Shown here: positions 37,087 through 47,116 of the stretch, piece by piece
How positions within the stretch are numbered: position 1 is the stretch's first letter
How the letters are laid out: the number at the start of each line of letters is the position of its first letter
Origin: CAVVIH01 sp963748295
GTDB taxonomy: Bacteria > Acidobacteriota > Vicinamibacteria > Vicinamibacterales > 2-12-FULL-66-21
Length of the DNA stretch: 64,000 nt
Assembly: GCA_963748295.1 (NCBI GenBank)
Contig: CAVVIH010000002.1
Location: 372,001 to 436,000, forward strand
Direction of reading: 5' to 3'
Program-made: the position numbers and the translations under genes
The notes under the pieces: model-generated
Database searches by the model: none
What the model saw: only the letters and a program-made list of their open reading frames with translations
What the model was told of the DNA's origin: nothing

Positions 37087-37118
37087 GAAAAAAGCCGGGC
37101 GGGTCAACCCGCCCGGCT
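37087..37118 (-). terminator. Rho-independent terminator after the TonB-dependent receptor
   Basis: On the minus strand a near-perfect GC hairpin (AGCCGGGCGGG / CCCGCCCGGCT, 37093-37118) is followed by six Ts and CTT. It lies 25 bases after the stop codon at 37144. This is the strongest intrinsic terminator in the window. Confidence 0.9.
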
Positions 37119-37143
37119 CCTTTGAAGCCGCGCTCCGCCCGTT

Positions 37144-40100
37144 CTAGAACAGGAAGCGCACGCTCAATTGAATGTCGCGCTGGCCTGTCTTCGATGTCAC
37201 GCGGCCGAAGTTCGCGTTCGACGGATCCGCGATCAGGATGTCGCCGGTCAGGGTGCCGGTCTGCACGCTCCCCCAGTTGGGATGGTTGGGGAAGTTGAAG
37301 AACTCGGCACGGAACTGCGCGCGCTTCGTGCCCCCGAGGCTGAAGTTCTTGAACACCGCGATGTCCCACTGCTGTTCGCCCGGGTTGTAGATCAGGTTCC
37401 TCGGCGCATTGCCGAACGTGCCTCGCGCCTGCAGCGCGAACGCGGCCGGGTTGAACCAGAAGTTCTGATCGCTGCCGTTCGAGAACTCCCGGTTCGCGCC
37501 CGCGTTGATGTCGCCCACCAGGTCGACCGGCTGTCCGAACGCCGGATCGCCGACGCCGGCCGTATCGAGGTTGGTGCGCACCACCGACACCGGACGGCCC
37601 GAGCGCATGAACGTCGCTCCCGAGATCTGCCAGCCGCCCAGCAGGTTCTTGATCAGCGTGTTCTGCTCCTTCCAGAACGGCAGGTCATAGATGTAGTAGA
37701 TGTTGAAGTTGTGCCGCCGATCGAAGTTGGCGGGACCCCAGAACCCTCTGTCGTCATAGGTGTTCCAGACCACGTTGCGCTTGTCGCTGCCGTTGTCCTC
37801 ACTCTTGCTCAAGGTGTACGCGACGCCAATCTTGAACGAGTTGAGGTAGCGACGGTCGGCGGTCAGCTGGAGGCTGTGGTACTTGGAGTTGCCGGCGTTC
37901 TCCGACAACCGGAGTGCGCCGTAACCGGTGTACGGCCTCAGCGCGGCGATGTTCACGCCAGGGTGCGCCTGGACCGTCCCTGCCTCCGGCTGATTGATGT
38001 TCCGCTCGCGCGGCAGGTAAAGGCCGCGGCGCCCGACGTACGTCGCATCGACGACGAACCCGAACGGAATCTCCCTCTGGACGCCGACGGACCACATGTA
38101 GGATGTCGGGTGCTTGAACACCGGATCCTGCGCGGTGCTCCCGAACGGCAGGTCCGACGCGAGCCCTGACGTGCCGCCTGGAATGTCGGCGAGGCCGTTG
38201 GCGACCGTGACCATCGGCTGGAACGGCGGCTGGCCGCCGAGCACCGTCGAATCGTTGAGCGTGACGCGATGGTGGAACACGCCCGCGCTGGCCCTGACGA
38301 TCGTCCGTCGATCGATCGAGTACGACACTCCGAGGCGCGGCTCGATCACGTTCCAGTGCATGTCTGAGAAGCCACGCGGCTCGCCCCGGAACAGGGCCAG
38401 CACTGCGGGATCCTGCGCCACGACAAGGTTCTTGCCGTCACCCTCGAAGCCGTCGCCCGGCAGCACGATGCCGTTATAGCGCGACCCGCTGAGAATGCGG
38501 CCGTTCGCGGGATTGATGACGGCCGCCTGCGCGGGGTCGAAGAAGCGCGGATCGAAGTTCGCGATGTTGTTCGTCGTCGAGTACCATGGCGGCCAGAACA
38601 CCCATCGCAGCCCTCCCTCGACGGTCATCCGGCTGGTCGGCCGCCACGAATCCTGGACGTAGATATCGGTCGCGAGCGGACCGCCACTTGGTGAACGCCC
38701 GCTCGCCAATCTCCGCGTAGTTGCTGAACAGGCCAAGCGCCGCGTTCGCGATGCCGAGGCCGGTGCCGCCGGCGCGGCTGTCCGAGAACTCGAACTGGCC
38801 GTTCTGATTGTTCGTGCCGCCCGGGATTGAATTGACGTTGATCTGGTCGAAGTCGTCCTCACCCGAGTACTCGACGACGATGCCGGCTTTGAACGTGTGC
38901 CGGCCTCTGACGTAGGTCGAGGAGCCGGTGAACGTGTGAATCGGGCCGCGCGACGAGCCGGGATACGGTCCGCCGTCGATCGTATTGAACGGCGTCCCGA
39001 CGTTGATCGTCGGGATCTTCTCGTCGATTTCCTTCCCCGGGAAGATGTACGGATACGTGATGCCCGTCCGCGCTCGCTTGTAGAGGTCCGTGTCGGTAAA
39101 GACGTCGATGAAGACGTCGTCGCGGCGAGCGGTTGTAACTGGCTTCGGCGATCAGGTTGTTGGTCAGCGTGCCGGTCCAGCTGAACGTCGACGTGAAGTT
39201 GGGCCGGTCGAAGAGACGACGCGCGAAGGGGAACGTCGCCCCTGGAAGGCCGCGAGCTCCAGTGAAGGCGTAGCCCGAATAGCGGCCGACGAAGTGGTGT
39301 CTGTCGGTCAGCCGGTAGTCGATGCGCAGGTTGTCCTTGCGCTGGTCGGTCGGCTGGTCGCTGCTCTGGATCAAGTTGGCCGTGCCTTGCCGGAAGCCGG
39401 GGGTGGGCAGCGGATAACGTATTCAGAAACGCGAGGCCGTTCGGCGACAGGCGCTCGGGCGGAATGATGTTGCCCGGGAACGGCTGGCCGTTCACCGGGT
39501 CGTTGATGATGCGAGGGCCGGTGAAGAAGCCATTGTCCGGATTCAGCAGCTCGCTGAAGTCGCCGCGCCGCATCGCCTCGGTCGGGACGGTCGCGGTGTT
39601 GGTGGCACCGGAAAGAAGTTGACCCATTCCTGCGCGCCGAAGAAGAACAACTTGTCCTTGAACATCTCGCCCGGGATCGGGTCCGCCGGCGAGTAGCCGT
39701 ACTGCTTGTAGTCGAACGGCGCCGGGCCCGCTGTTGTCGAGCGGGTTCGTGCTGCGGTTGCGGGACCAGGTGTTGGCCTGCAGCGACTCGTCGCGCAGGA
39801 AGAACGCGGCGCTGCCGGTGAAACGATTGCTGCCGCTCTTGGTGATGAACCGGATCTGCCCGCCGCTGGCGCGGCCGATATTCGGGCATGTAGTTCGCGG
39901 TCAGCACCTGCACTTCCTGGATCGCATCGACGCTCTGGATGCCGATGATGTTGCCTGACGAGCGGGTGCGGATCGCGACGGCGCCGTCGATCGTGATGTT
40001 GTTCTCTTCGGGACGGCTGCCGTTGATGTTGAAGCCGCCGTTGCCGAGATCGTCGAAACCCCGGCTGTTGAAGTTGCCGCCATTGACGCCGGCCTTCAGA

Positions 40101-40588
40101 CCGACGACGCCAATGGGGTTCCTGCCGGAGAAGGCCAGCAGCTCGATGTCCTTCGCCTCGACCGTCTTCCGCACAGCGACATCGGTCTGGAGCGGCGTCG
40201 TCGCGCTGACCGTGATGCTCTCGGTCAGCGCCCCGGCCTGCAGCATGAAATCGAGGTTCACGACCGCCAGCGCGTCGAGCTGGACGTTTTCGGTGACGAC
40301 CTTGCGGAACCCCTGTAGCTCGGCCGCGATCGTATAGCGCGACGGCGAGAGGTTCGGGAACGTATAGAAGCCGCTCCCGTCGGTGACGGTCGTCCGCGCC
40401 GCCTGCGTTTGCAGATCGGTGGCGGTGACCGTGGCGCCGGGAACGACGGCGCCGCTTTGATCTTTGATCGTGCCGGTGATTTGACCGCGATCGAGTTGAG
40501 CGGCCGCAGGAACTGCGATGCACGAAACGGCAACCAGACAAAGGATGGTGCGGCTGCACCTGGCTAGGTGAGCGCTAGTCGTGGACAT
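37144..40588 (-). CDS. TonB-dependent receptor, Oar/CarboxypepD-regulatory type, six frameshifts
   Basis: About 1147 residues after repair. Signal peptide (LCLVAVSCIAVPAAAQ), CarboxypepD-regulatory/carboxypeptidase-like domain (TGTIKDQSGAVVPGATVT, about 40-120), plug domain (FNINGSRPEENNITIDG, SVDAIQEVQVLTANYMPEYG) and a large barrel typical of Acidobacteriota Oar-like proteins, ending QLSVRFLF with terminal Phe. Breaks near 39880, 39728, 39608, 39410, 39124 and 38695; each joins family-typical sequence (GRASGGQIRFITKSGSN; FDYKQYGYSPADP; NTATVPTEAMRRGD). ATG 40588 follows GGGAGGT. Expected outer-membrane uptake or surface protein; ligand unknown. Confidence 0.85.
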
Positions 40589-40757
40589 CTGAGACCTCCC
40601 CCGTTTTCAGACGCGTCGGCCTAAGACGGCCGAGAGGTTACCATACGAATGCGCGGCCGGTACGCCGATGGCGTGACCGCGAATCGGACCTCATCCGCCT
40701 GATAGCCAGAAAAATCCTCTTCGGGTAGAGAATTCCCTGTAGTATCTAACTCATCCA

Positions 40758-40829
40758 ATGACAGCGAGGATGGTCGGAAGAACTGCGACCACGAGAGTCG
40801 TCAACGGCGCCCTCTGCCAATGTCTCTGA
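40758..40829 (+). CDS. Leader ORF overlapping kinase B start
   Basis: A 23-codon ORF (ATG 40758, TGA 40827-40829) starts five to twelve bases after TAACTC/TAGTAT boxes and ends seven bases past the first base of kinase B's ATG (40820). Kinase B itself has no ribosome site. The peptide sequence (MTARMVGRTATTRVV...) is unremarkable. It could provide translational coupling, or be chance. Confidence 0.35.
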   Translation: MTARMVGRTATTRVVNGALCQCL

Positions 40830-43431
40830 CGCCCGCCACCCGGCTGGGACCGTTCGAGATCCTCGAGGCCATCGGCGCGGGCGCGATGGGAGAGGTCTAC
40901 CGCGCGCGCGACACGAGGTTGAATCGGGACGTCGCGATCAAGGTGCTCCCCGCGGAGTTTACCGAGAACGGCGATCGCCTGCGGCGGTTCACCCGGGAAG
41001 CGCAGCTCCTGGCGCAGCTGCACCATCCGAACATCGCGACGGTGTTCGGCCTCGAGGAGTCGAACGGCAAGCGCGCGCTCGTGATGGAGCTCGTCGACGG
41101 CGAAGACCTCGTGGCGCGCATCGCCCGCGGGCCGATCCCGCTCGACGAGGCGATGCCGATCGCGAAACAGATCGCCGAGGCGCTCGAAGCGGCGCACGAG
41201 CACGGGATCGTTCACCGCGACCTCAAGCCGGCCAACGTCAAGATCGGCGCGGACGGAACGGTCAAGGTTCTCGACTTCGGGTTGGCGAAGGCGGTCGATC
41301 CGACCGGCGCGTCGGACCCCGCCGGCCAGTCGCCGACAATCACGGCTCGCGCGACAAGGCACGGGACGATTCTCGGCTCTGCCGCCTACATGCCGCCCGA
41401 GCAGGCGCGCGGCAAGGCGGTCGATCGACGCGCCGACATCTGGGCCTTCGGCGTCGTGCTCTTCGAAATGCTGGCCGGCCGGCGCCCCTTCGCGGGAGAC
41501 GAAGCGTCGGACGTCATCGCCGCCGTGCTGCTCCAGGAGATCGACTGGCGCGCGTTGCCCGGTGACACGCCAGCACGGCTACGCTGGGTGCTGGAGCGAT
41601 GTCTGGAACGGAACCCGAAGCAGCGCCTGCGCGACATCGGCGAGGCGCGCGTTGCGCTCGAGGAACTGCCGAAGGATGCGAGCCACCCGCCGGCACGCTC
41701 GTGCCACCGGCCGAAGTCACGTCAGCCGTCCGTGCGCGCGCCGGCAGTCCCCTGACCGTCGTGGCTGGCGTGGCTCTACTCGCACTGGGCTTCGCGTTGG
41801 GGCACTTTGCAGGGTGGCCCGCCGGCGCGGATCCGGCCGCGGCCGCCCCGGTTGCCTTCGAGCGCCTTACCTACCAGGCGGGCCACTTCGTCAACGCCCG
41901 CTTCGCTCCTGACGGGCAAACGGTTTTCCTGAGCGCGTCCTGGAGAGGAGGACGGGAAGTCTTCGAGGTCCGGCCGCAGGCCCGCGAATTGCCGGTCGGC
42001 CTCCCGAACGCCGAGCTGCTCTCAGTGTCGCGATCGGGGGAGCTCGCCCTTCTCCTGCCACGCGTTGAAACGGGAAATCCGTACGTCAGTTACGGCACGC
42101 TGGCCGTGGTATCTGCGAGCGGTGGAACGCCGCGCGAGCTCGCCGAGAACGTGTCGGCTGCCGACTGGGCGCCGGACGGCGGAAGTCTGGCGGCACTCAG
42201 GGTCGTCGGCAGCAAGCAGCGGCTCGAATACCCTCTGGGGACGACGCTCTACGAATCGGCGTCCAGGATCTTCGCGCCTCGTGTCTCGCCAGCCGGCGAC
42301 AGCGTGGCCTTCTTCGAACTGGACGCGTCGGGCCTGTGGTCGGTCGTCGTCGTCGATCGTTCCGGGCATCGGCAGACTCTGTCGAAGGACTGGGCGGACT
42401 GGTGGAACCTGGCGTGGTCGCCTGACGGCCGCGAGATCTGGTTCGCCGCCGCACGCGCCGGCATGGCTTCGAGCCTCTACGCCGTCGACCGCAGCAGCAA
42501 GCTGAGGATCCTGCTGACTGCGCCGGGCACGCTGGTCCTCCTCGACGCGCCGACGGCGACCGCGTCACTCGTGGCGCACGTGACGCTGGTGAACCACGTG
42601 CTCGGCCGAACAGAAGCGGACCCCGTGGAGCGCGACCTCTCCTGGCTGGAAGGATCGAACGCCGTGGATCTTTCGAACGACGGAAGGAAGGTGCTGCTCC
42701 GCGTCACGTCCGAGCGCGATCCCGGCCGCACCGCCGTCTTCCTCCGCAGCATGGACAGCTCGTCGCCCGTTCGCCTCGGTTACGGGCTGCCGCAGGAGCT
42801 CTCGCACGACGGGAACTGGGCGCTCGCCATCCGAGCGGGCACTGTCGTCGCGATGCCGACTGCCGCCGGCAAGGAACGGACGATCGAGACCGGCTTTCCA
42901 ATGGTCACCGCGGCGCGATGGCTGCCTGACGGCGACCGCGTGCTGGTGCTGGCCAACGATGCCCAGGGCCGCAGCGTCGCGAGCGTGATCGGCTTCTCCG
43001 GCGGTGGTGCGCGGCGCATCTCCGAATCGCTCGAGCTGCGGTTCGCCAGCTGGGGCAACCGGTCGCTCTCACCGGTTTCCCCCGATGGCCGGTACGTGGC
43101 GGCCTCTGTCGCCGGCGGCGAGATCCTGCTGGTGCCGCTCGACGGAGGACAATCGCGGGTGGTGCCGGGGTGCGGCCCGAGCGACCTGCCGATCCAGTGG
43201 ACGCCGGATAGCCGACGTCTCCTGGTGTTCAACCCGGGATCGTTGCCGGCCAGGATCTTCGAGATCGATCTCGAGAGCGGCCGCCGTCAACTGGTTCGCG
43301 AACTCCTGCCGCGCGACCGTGTCGGGGTCTACGGGCTCGTTCAGGCTTTGATCACTCCCGACCGGTCGGCCTACGTATACGGGTATCAGGAGTACCGCTC
43401 CGATCTGTACCGCGTGACGGGCCTTCGATGA
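40820..43431 (+). CDS. Ser/Thr protein kinase B with beta-propeller sensor, one frameshift
   Basis: About 869 residues after repair. Hanks-type kinase with GAGAMGEVYRARD glycine loop (about 19-31), Lys41, HRDLKPANV (about 131), DFGLAK and activation-segment GSAAYMPPEQ, where Pro replaces the usual Ser of MSPEQ. After a break near 41690 the frame resumes with a membrane helix (TVVAGVALLALGFALGHFAG) and a PD40 propeller (RFAPDGQTVFLS, WSPDGREIWF, WLPDGDRVLVLA, WTPDSRRLLVF). Similar in layout to kinases A and C, to which it is probably paralogous. Its stop overlaps the start of kinase C. Confidence 0.88.
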
Positions 43432-46082
43432 GTTTGCCTGCCGGCGCGAGACTGGGCCCCTACGAAATCGGCGCGCCGATTGGCGCGGGTGGGATGGGGC
43501 AGGTCTATGTGGCTGTGGACTCCCGTCTCGGCCGCCAGGTGGCGGTCAAGGTGCTGCCGCCGGAGTTCTCGGCGGATCCCGAGCGGCTCTTGCGTTTCGA
43601 ACAGGAAGCCCGTGCGGCCGCGGCGCTGAATCATCCGCATATCGCTACGGTCTACGACATCGGCGTCCAGGGCCACACGCAGTACATCGTCCAGGAGTAC
43701 CTCGACGGCGTCTCGCTGCGCGCACGCCTGACCGAGCGCCGCGACCGTCCGATCGCCGAGTGGCTGACGATCGCCTCGGACATCGCCAGCGCCCTTGCGA
43801 GCGCGCATCAGACAGGCATCGTCCATCGCGACATCAAGCCCGAGAACATCATGGTGTCGCGCGACGGCCGCGCGAAGGTGCTCGACTTCGGCCTGGCAAA
43901 ACTGATCGAGCCGGGTGGCGCGGGCCCGGTCGGCGCCAACTCGCCCACGGCGCTCGGCACCATGGCCGGGATGGTGTTGGGGACGGTGGGCTATCTCGCG
44001 CCCGAACAGGCGGCCGGCCTCCCCGTGGATCGGCGCACCGACGTCTTCTCGCTGGGATGCATCCTGTACGAGATGGCCGCCGGGGAACGGCCGTTCGCCG
44101 GGCGCAGCGCGGCAGAGGCAATCGCGCACCTCCTGGACGACGAGCCGCGCCCGCTGGCCGAGATCAAGCCGAACACGCCGCGCGAGTTCCAGCGCATCGT
44201 CGGGAAGTGCCTGGCGAAAGATCCGGCGCGCCGCTATCAACACGCCGACGACCTGGCGCTGGATCTCTGCGATCTGGCAGCGCGCCCGGTGTCAGTTTCG
44301 GCGCCGCAGACCGCCGTCCGCACGCGTCGCGCGACGCGTTGGGTGTGGCCGATCGCGACGACGGCGCTTGCCGGGCTGGCGGTGTGGGGCTGGCTGCAGC
44401 CGAGACCCGAGGCGGCACACCAACCGGGGTCCCGGCTGGCTGTCATCGTGCCGAACTACGGCGGCGCCAGCACTGCCATCCAGCGTCAGATTGCGATCAC
44501 CCCGGACGGCAGCACCCTGCTGTTTCCGGCGATTGCGAGCGACGGCGAGAACCGCACGATGCGTCTGGCGCTCGATGAAACAGATCCGGCGCCGCTGCCC
44601 GGCGTCGTGCCGTTTCTCGGCGACTATGTGATGTCGGCCGACGGCAGCGAGTTCCTGGGCAGCCTCGGCCAGACCCGGCAGTTGTTCCGCTATTCAATCG
44701 CCGGAGGAAATGCCCGCCCGGTGCCGCACGACATTCAGATGACGGCGCACGCCGCCTGGTCTGAAGATGGCTCCATCTGGTTCAGGAGCGGCAACGAGGA
44801 CGCCGGCCTGCTGCGCCTGGCGGCCGATGGCACAGTGTCCAAGCGATTCGGGAAAGAACACTTCGGTCTCGCGCCGATGTGCATCCTGCCCGGCGGACGG
44901 ACGGCCATCGTCCTGCGCACACCGTTCGGCGTATCGACCGGTCCGGCGTTGCTCCTCGACCTCGAGACCGGCCGGACGTCACCTTTGATCGATCGGGACG
45001 TGGTCGAAGTTCGCTATACGTCCGGGTACCTGGTCTACGCCATCGCCGACGGCACGCTTTACGCGTCGGCCTTCGATTCATCCAGCGGTCGCGTGAGCGG
45101 CGCGCCGGTGATCATCGCGGCTGGCGTGGCCATCGGCGGCAACAACACGGCGCAGTTCGCCGCCGCCCGCAACGGGACGGTGGCGTACATCCCCGAGGAG
45201 CCACGGTCGCTCGTGCTGATCGGCCGTAACGGCAGCATCCGGCCCGCGACGGCGGAGAAGCGGAACTTCCATGCGCCGATGTACTCGCCGGATGGCCGCC
45301 GCATGGCGCTCGACTTCAACTCGCCGGATGGACGGGACGTCTGGTTCCTCAGCCTCACGGATGGACTACTGAGCCGGGCCACCTTCGATCGTGATGGCCA
45401 CGATGCGGTCTGGATGCCCGACGGACGGGCCATCAGCTACACGTCCGTGCGAAAAGGCATCCTCACGCTGATGCGCACGAGGCCACAGGCTCCCGATGTG
45501 CTGCTCAGCTCCGAGCAACTCGGATATGGCGGGGTGTGGATGCCGGACGCATCGGCGCTCATCACCGTCGCCAATTCACCGGAAGCCGGCAGCGATCTCG
45601 CGTGGGTTCGCGGCGGCGGCAAGGGGCCCATCGAGCCCCTCCTGGCCTCGCGCTTCGACGAAGGGTTTCCGGCGATATCACCGGACGGACGCCGGCTCGC
45701 GTTCGTGTCCAACCAGTCCGGCCAAAGTCAGGTGTACGTCCGATCGCTCACGAGTGATGGCGACCAGGTCCAGGTCTCCCTGACCGGAGGGACCGAACCC
45801 GGCTGGAGCCGCGACGGACGCGAGCTCTTCTACCGCACCGGGGCGGGTCTCGGTTCGGAGTTCATCGCCGCAAGCCTGGGACTGGGTACCGTCCTCGAAG
45901 TCAAAGCGCGGCACATGCTGTTTCCGGTGGCCGACATGGTGACGGCCACGCCGCATCGGAACTGGGACGTCTCGCCGGACGGCCAGTCGTTTGCGATGGT
46001 GCGCTTCAATCCCGCCACGCGGATCATGGTGATTCAACAGCTGCCGGCACTCGTTGCACGATTGCAGGGGGCGGCGCGCTAG
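43428..46082 (+). CDS. Ser/Thr protein kinase C with beta-propeller sensor
   Basis: 884 residues, intact. Glycine loop GAGGMGQVYVAVD, Lys41, HRDIKPENIMV (about 132-142), DFGLAK and GTVGYLAPEQ; membrane segment at about 303-325 (RWVWPIATTALAGLAVWGWL); then a PD40 propeller (ITPDGSTLLF, YSPDGRRMALDF, WMPDGRAISY, ISPDGRRLAFVSN, VSPDGQSFAM). ATG 43428 overlaps the kinase B stop as ATGA, so the two should be translated together. Both kinases may form one sensory unit. Confidence 0.92.
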   Translation: MSLPAGARLGPYEIGAPIGAGGMGQVYVAVDSRLGRQVAVKVLPPEFSADPERLLRFEQEARAAAALNHPHIATVYDIGVQGHTQYIVQEYLDGVSLRARLTERRDRPIAEWLTIASDIASALASAHQTGIVHRDIKPENIMVSRDGRAKVLDFGLAKLIEPGGAGPVGANSPTALGTMAGMVLGTVGYLAPEQAAGLPVDRRTDVFSLGCILYEMAAGERPFAGRSAAEAIAHLLDDEPRPLAEIKPNTPREFQRIVGKCLAKDPARRYQHADDLALDLCDLAARPVSVSAPQTAVRTRRATRWVWPIATTALAGLAVWGWLQPRPEAAHQPGSRLAVIVPNYGGASTAIQRQIAITPDGSTLLFPAIASDGENRTMRLALDETDPAPLPGVVPFLGDYVMSADGSEFLGSLGQTRQLFRYSIAGGNARPVPHDIQMTAHAAWSEDGSIWFRSGNEDAGLLRLAADGTVSKRFGKEHFGLAPMCILPGGRTAIVLRTPFGVSTGPALLLDLETGRTSPLIDRDVVEVRYTSGYLVYAIADGTLYASAFDSSSGRVSGAPVIIAAGVAIGGNNTAQFAAARNGTVAYIPEEPRSLVLIGRNGSIRPATAEKRNFHAPMYSPDGRRMALDFNSPDGRDVWFLSLTDGLLSRATFDRDGHDAVWMPDGRAISYTSVRKGILTLMRTRPQAPDVLLSSEQLGYGGVWMPDASALITVANSPEAGSDLAWVRGGGKGPIEPLLASRFDEGFPAISPDGRRLAFVSNQSGQSQVYVRSLTSDGDQVQVSLTGGTEPGWSRDGRELFYRTGAGLGSEFIAASLGLGTVLEVKARHMLFPVADMVTATPHRNWDVSPDGQSFAMVRFNPATRIMVIQQLPALVARLQGAAR

Positions 46083-46095
46083 ACTGTTCCCGGAA

Positions 46096-46497
46096 ATGCA
46101 CGCCGTCCCGACAGATTGCCCTTTCTGCCACTGGGCCGACGATCCCGATCAGCGGCTCGTGTGCCGTCAGGACGCGGCGTTATTTCTGCAGAACCCCCGT
46201 CAACAGGGGGCGCTCTTCGGCTCCGGCGTAATCATTCCTGTTCGCCACGCAGAAACCGTGTTCGATCTCACGCTCGACGAGGTGTCGGCGACGTTTCAGT
46301 TGCTCGCCGAGGTCAAGCGATGGATGGACGTCACGTACCGGCCACAGGGCTACAACGTCGGCTGGAACTGCCGTGCTGTCGGCGGGCAGGACGTGATGCA
46401 TGCGCACATGCACGTGATCCCACGGTTCGAACAGGAACCATATGCCGGGCGCGGCATTCGTTACTGGCTCAAGCAGGAGTCGAATCGGTGGCGCTGA
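46096..46497 (+). CDS. HIT-family nucleotide hydrolase
   Basis: 133 residues from ATG 46096. The N-terminus has CPFC (CPFCHWADDPDQ) typical of HIT-like proteins, and the catalytic histidine triad is HAHMHVIPRF (about 106-115). HIT proteins hydrolyse dinucleoside or nucleotide-linked substrates. TAGACT overlaps the kinase C stop and lies ten bases upstream of the ATG, so it may have its own promoter inside the kinase operon. Confidence 0.88.
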   Translation: MHAVPTDCPFCHWADDPDQRLVCRQDAALFLQNPRQQGALFGSGVIIPVRHAETVFDLTLDEVSATFQLLAEVKRWMDVTYRPQGYNVGWNCRAVGGQDVMHAHMHVIPRFEQEPYAGRGIRYWLKQESNRWR

Positions 46498-46531
46498 CTC
46501 TGGATTGGAAGCCACGAGCGTTGACACAGAG

Positions 46532-47053
46532 ATGAGCACTATCCAAGCCGTCTATCTGGTGTCGTCTCTTCTTGCGGGAGTCATTCTCGCGGGCCTGCTT
46601 AGACGTGATCCCCGCGGAACGATGGAGTCGCGACGGGTGGTCAGTCTGTGCCTGGCGACTTTAATTCTTGCCCTTCTACTCGTTGGTGTCGTCAGCCACA
46701 CATTCGTTCGACACATCGTCCAAGTGATGCCGCCGGCTGCAGCGCTCGTTCTTGTGGCGCGTGGGTCACCCCGTGGCCCATCGGCGGCCGCGCCGATTTT
46801 TACGTTCTGGTTCGGCGTGATGATCAACATCTGGATGTTCTTGCTGGGAATCGCGCGAATGTTTACCGGCACGTTCACCCGCATCGAGATCGTTTTGACG
46901 ATTGCGATGGCGATCGCGTGCGGGTTCGGATTCGTGGCAGTCGCCCGGTCAGGTAGCAGAGTCTCCGCGGGCCAGCGTGTTGCCACAGCCATCGCATTTG
47001 CGGTCGCACAACTGGTGGCAATGGTCGCCAGCTTTCACCCGATGTTTCGATAG
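46532..47053 (+). CDS. Hypothetical integral membrane protein
   Basis: 173 residues from ATG 46532. Five hydrophobic segments: VYLVSSLLAGVILAGLL, VSLCLATLILALLLVGVV, APIFTFWFGVMINIWMFLLGI, VLTIAMAIACGFGFVAVA and AIAFAVAQLVAMVASF. No charged motif or family recognised. It follows the HIT gene by 34 bases and precedes kinase D by 63 bases, so it may belong to the same transcript. Confidence 0.7.
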   Translation: MSTIQAVYLVSSLLAGVILAGLLRRDPRGTMESRRVVSLCLATLILALLLVGVVSHTFVRHIVQVMPPAAALVLVARGSPRGPSAAAPIFTFWFGVMINIWMFLLGIARMFTGTFTRIEIVLTIAMAIACGFGFVAVARSGSRVSAGQRVATAIAFAVAQLVAMVASFHPMFR

Positions 47054-47116
47054 GCTCGACAAACCCGACGCGTCGTCACCCTCATCCCTTTTGCGATGGA
47101 GTCTCGGAGGCAGTTC

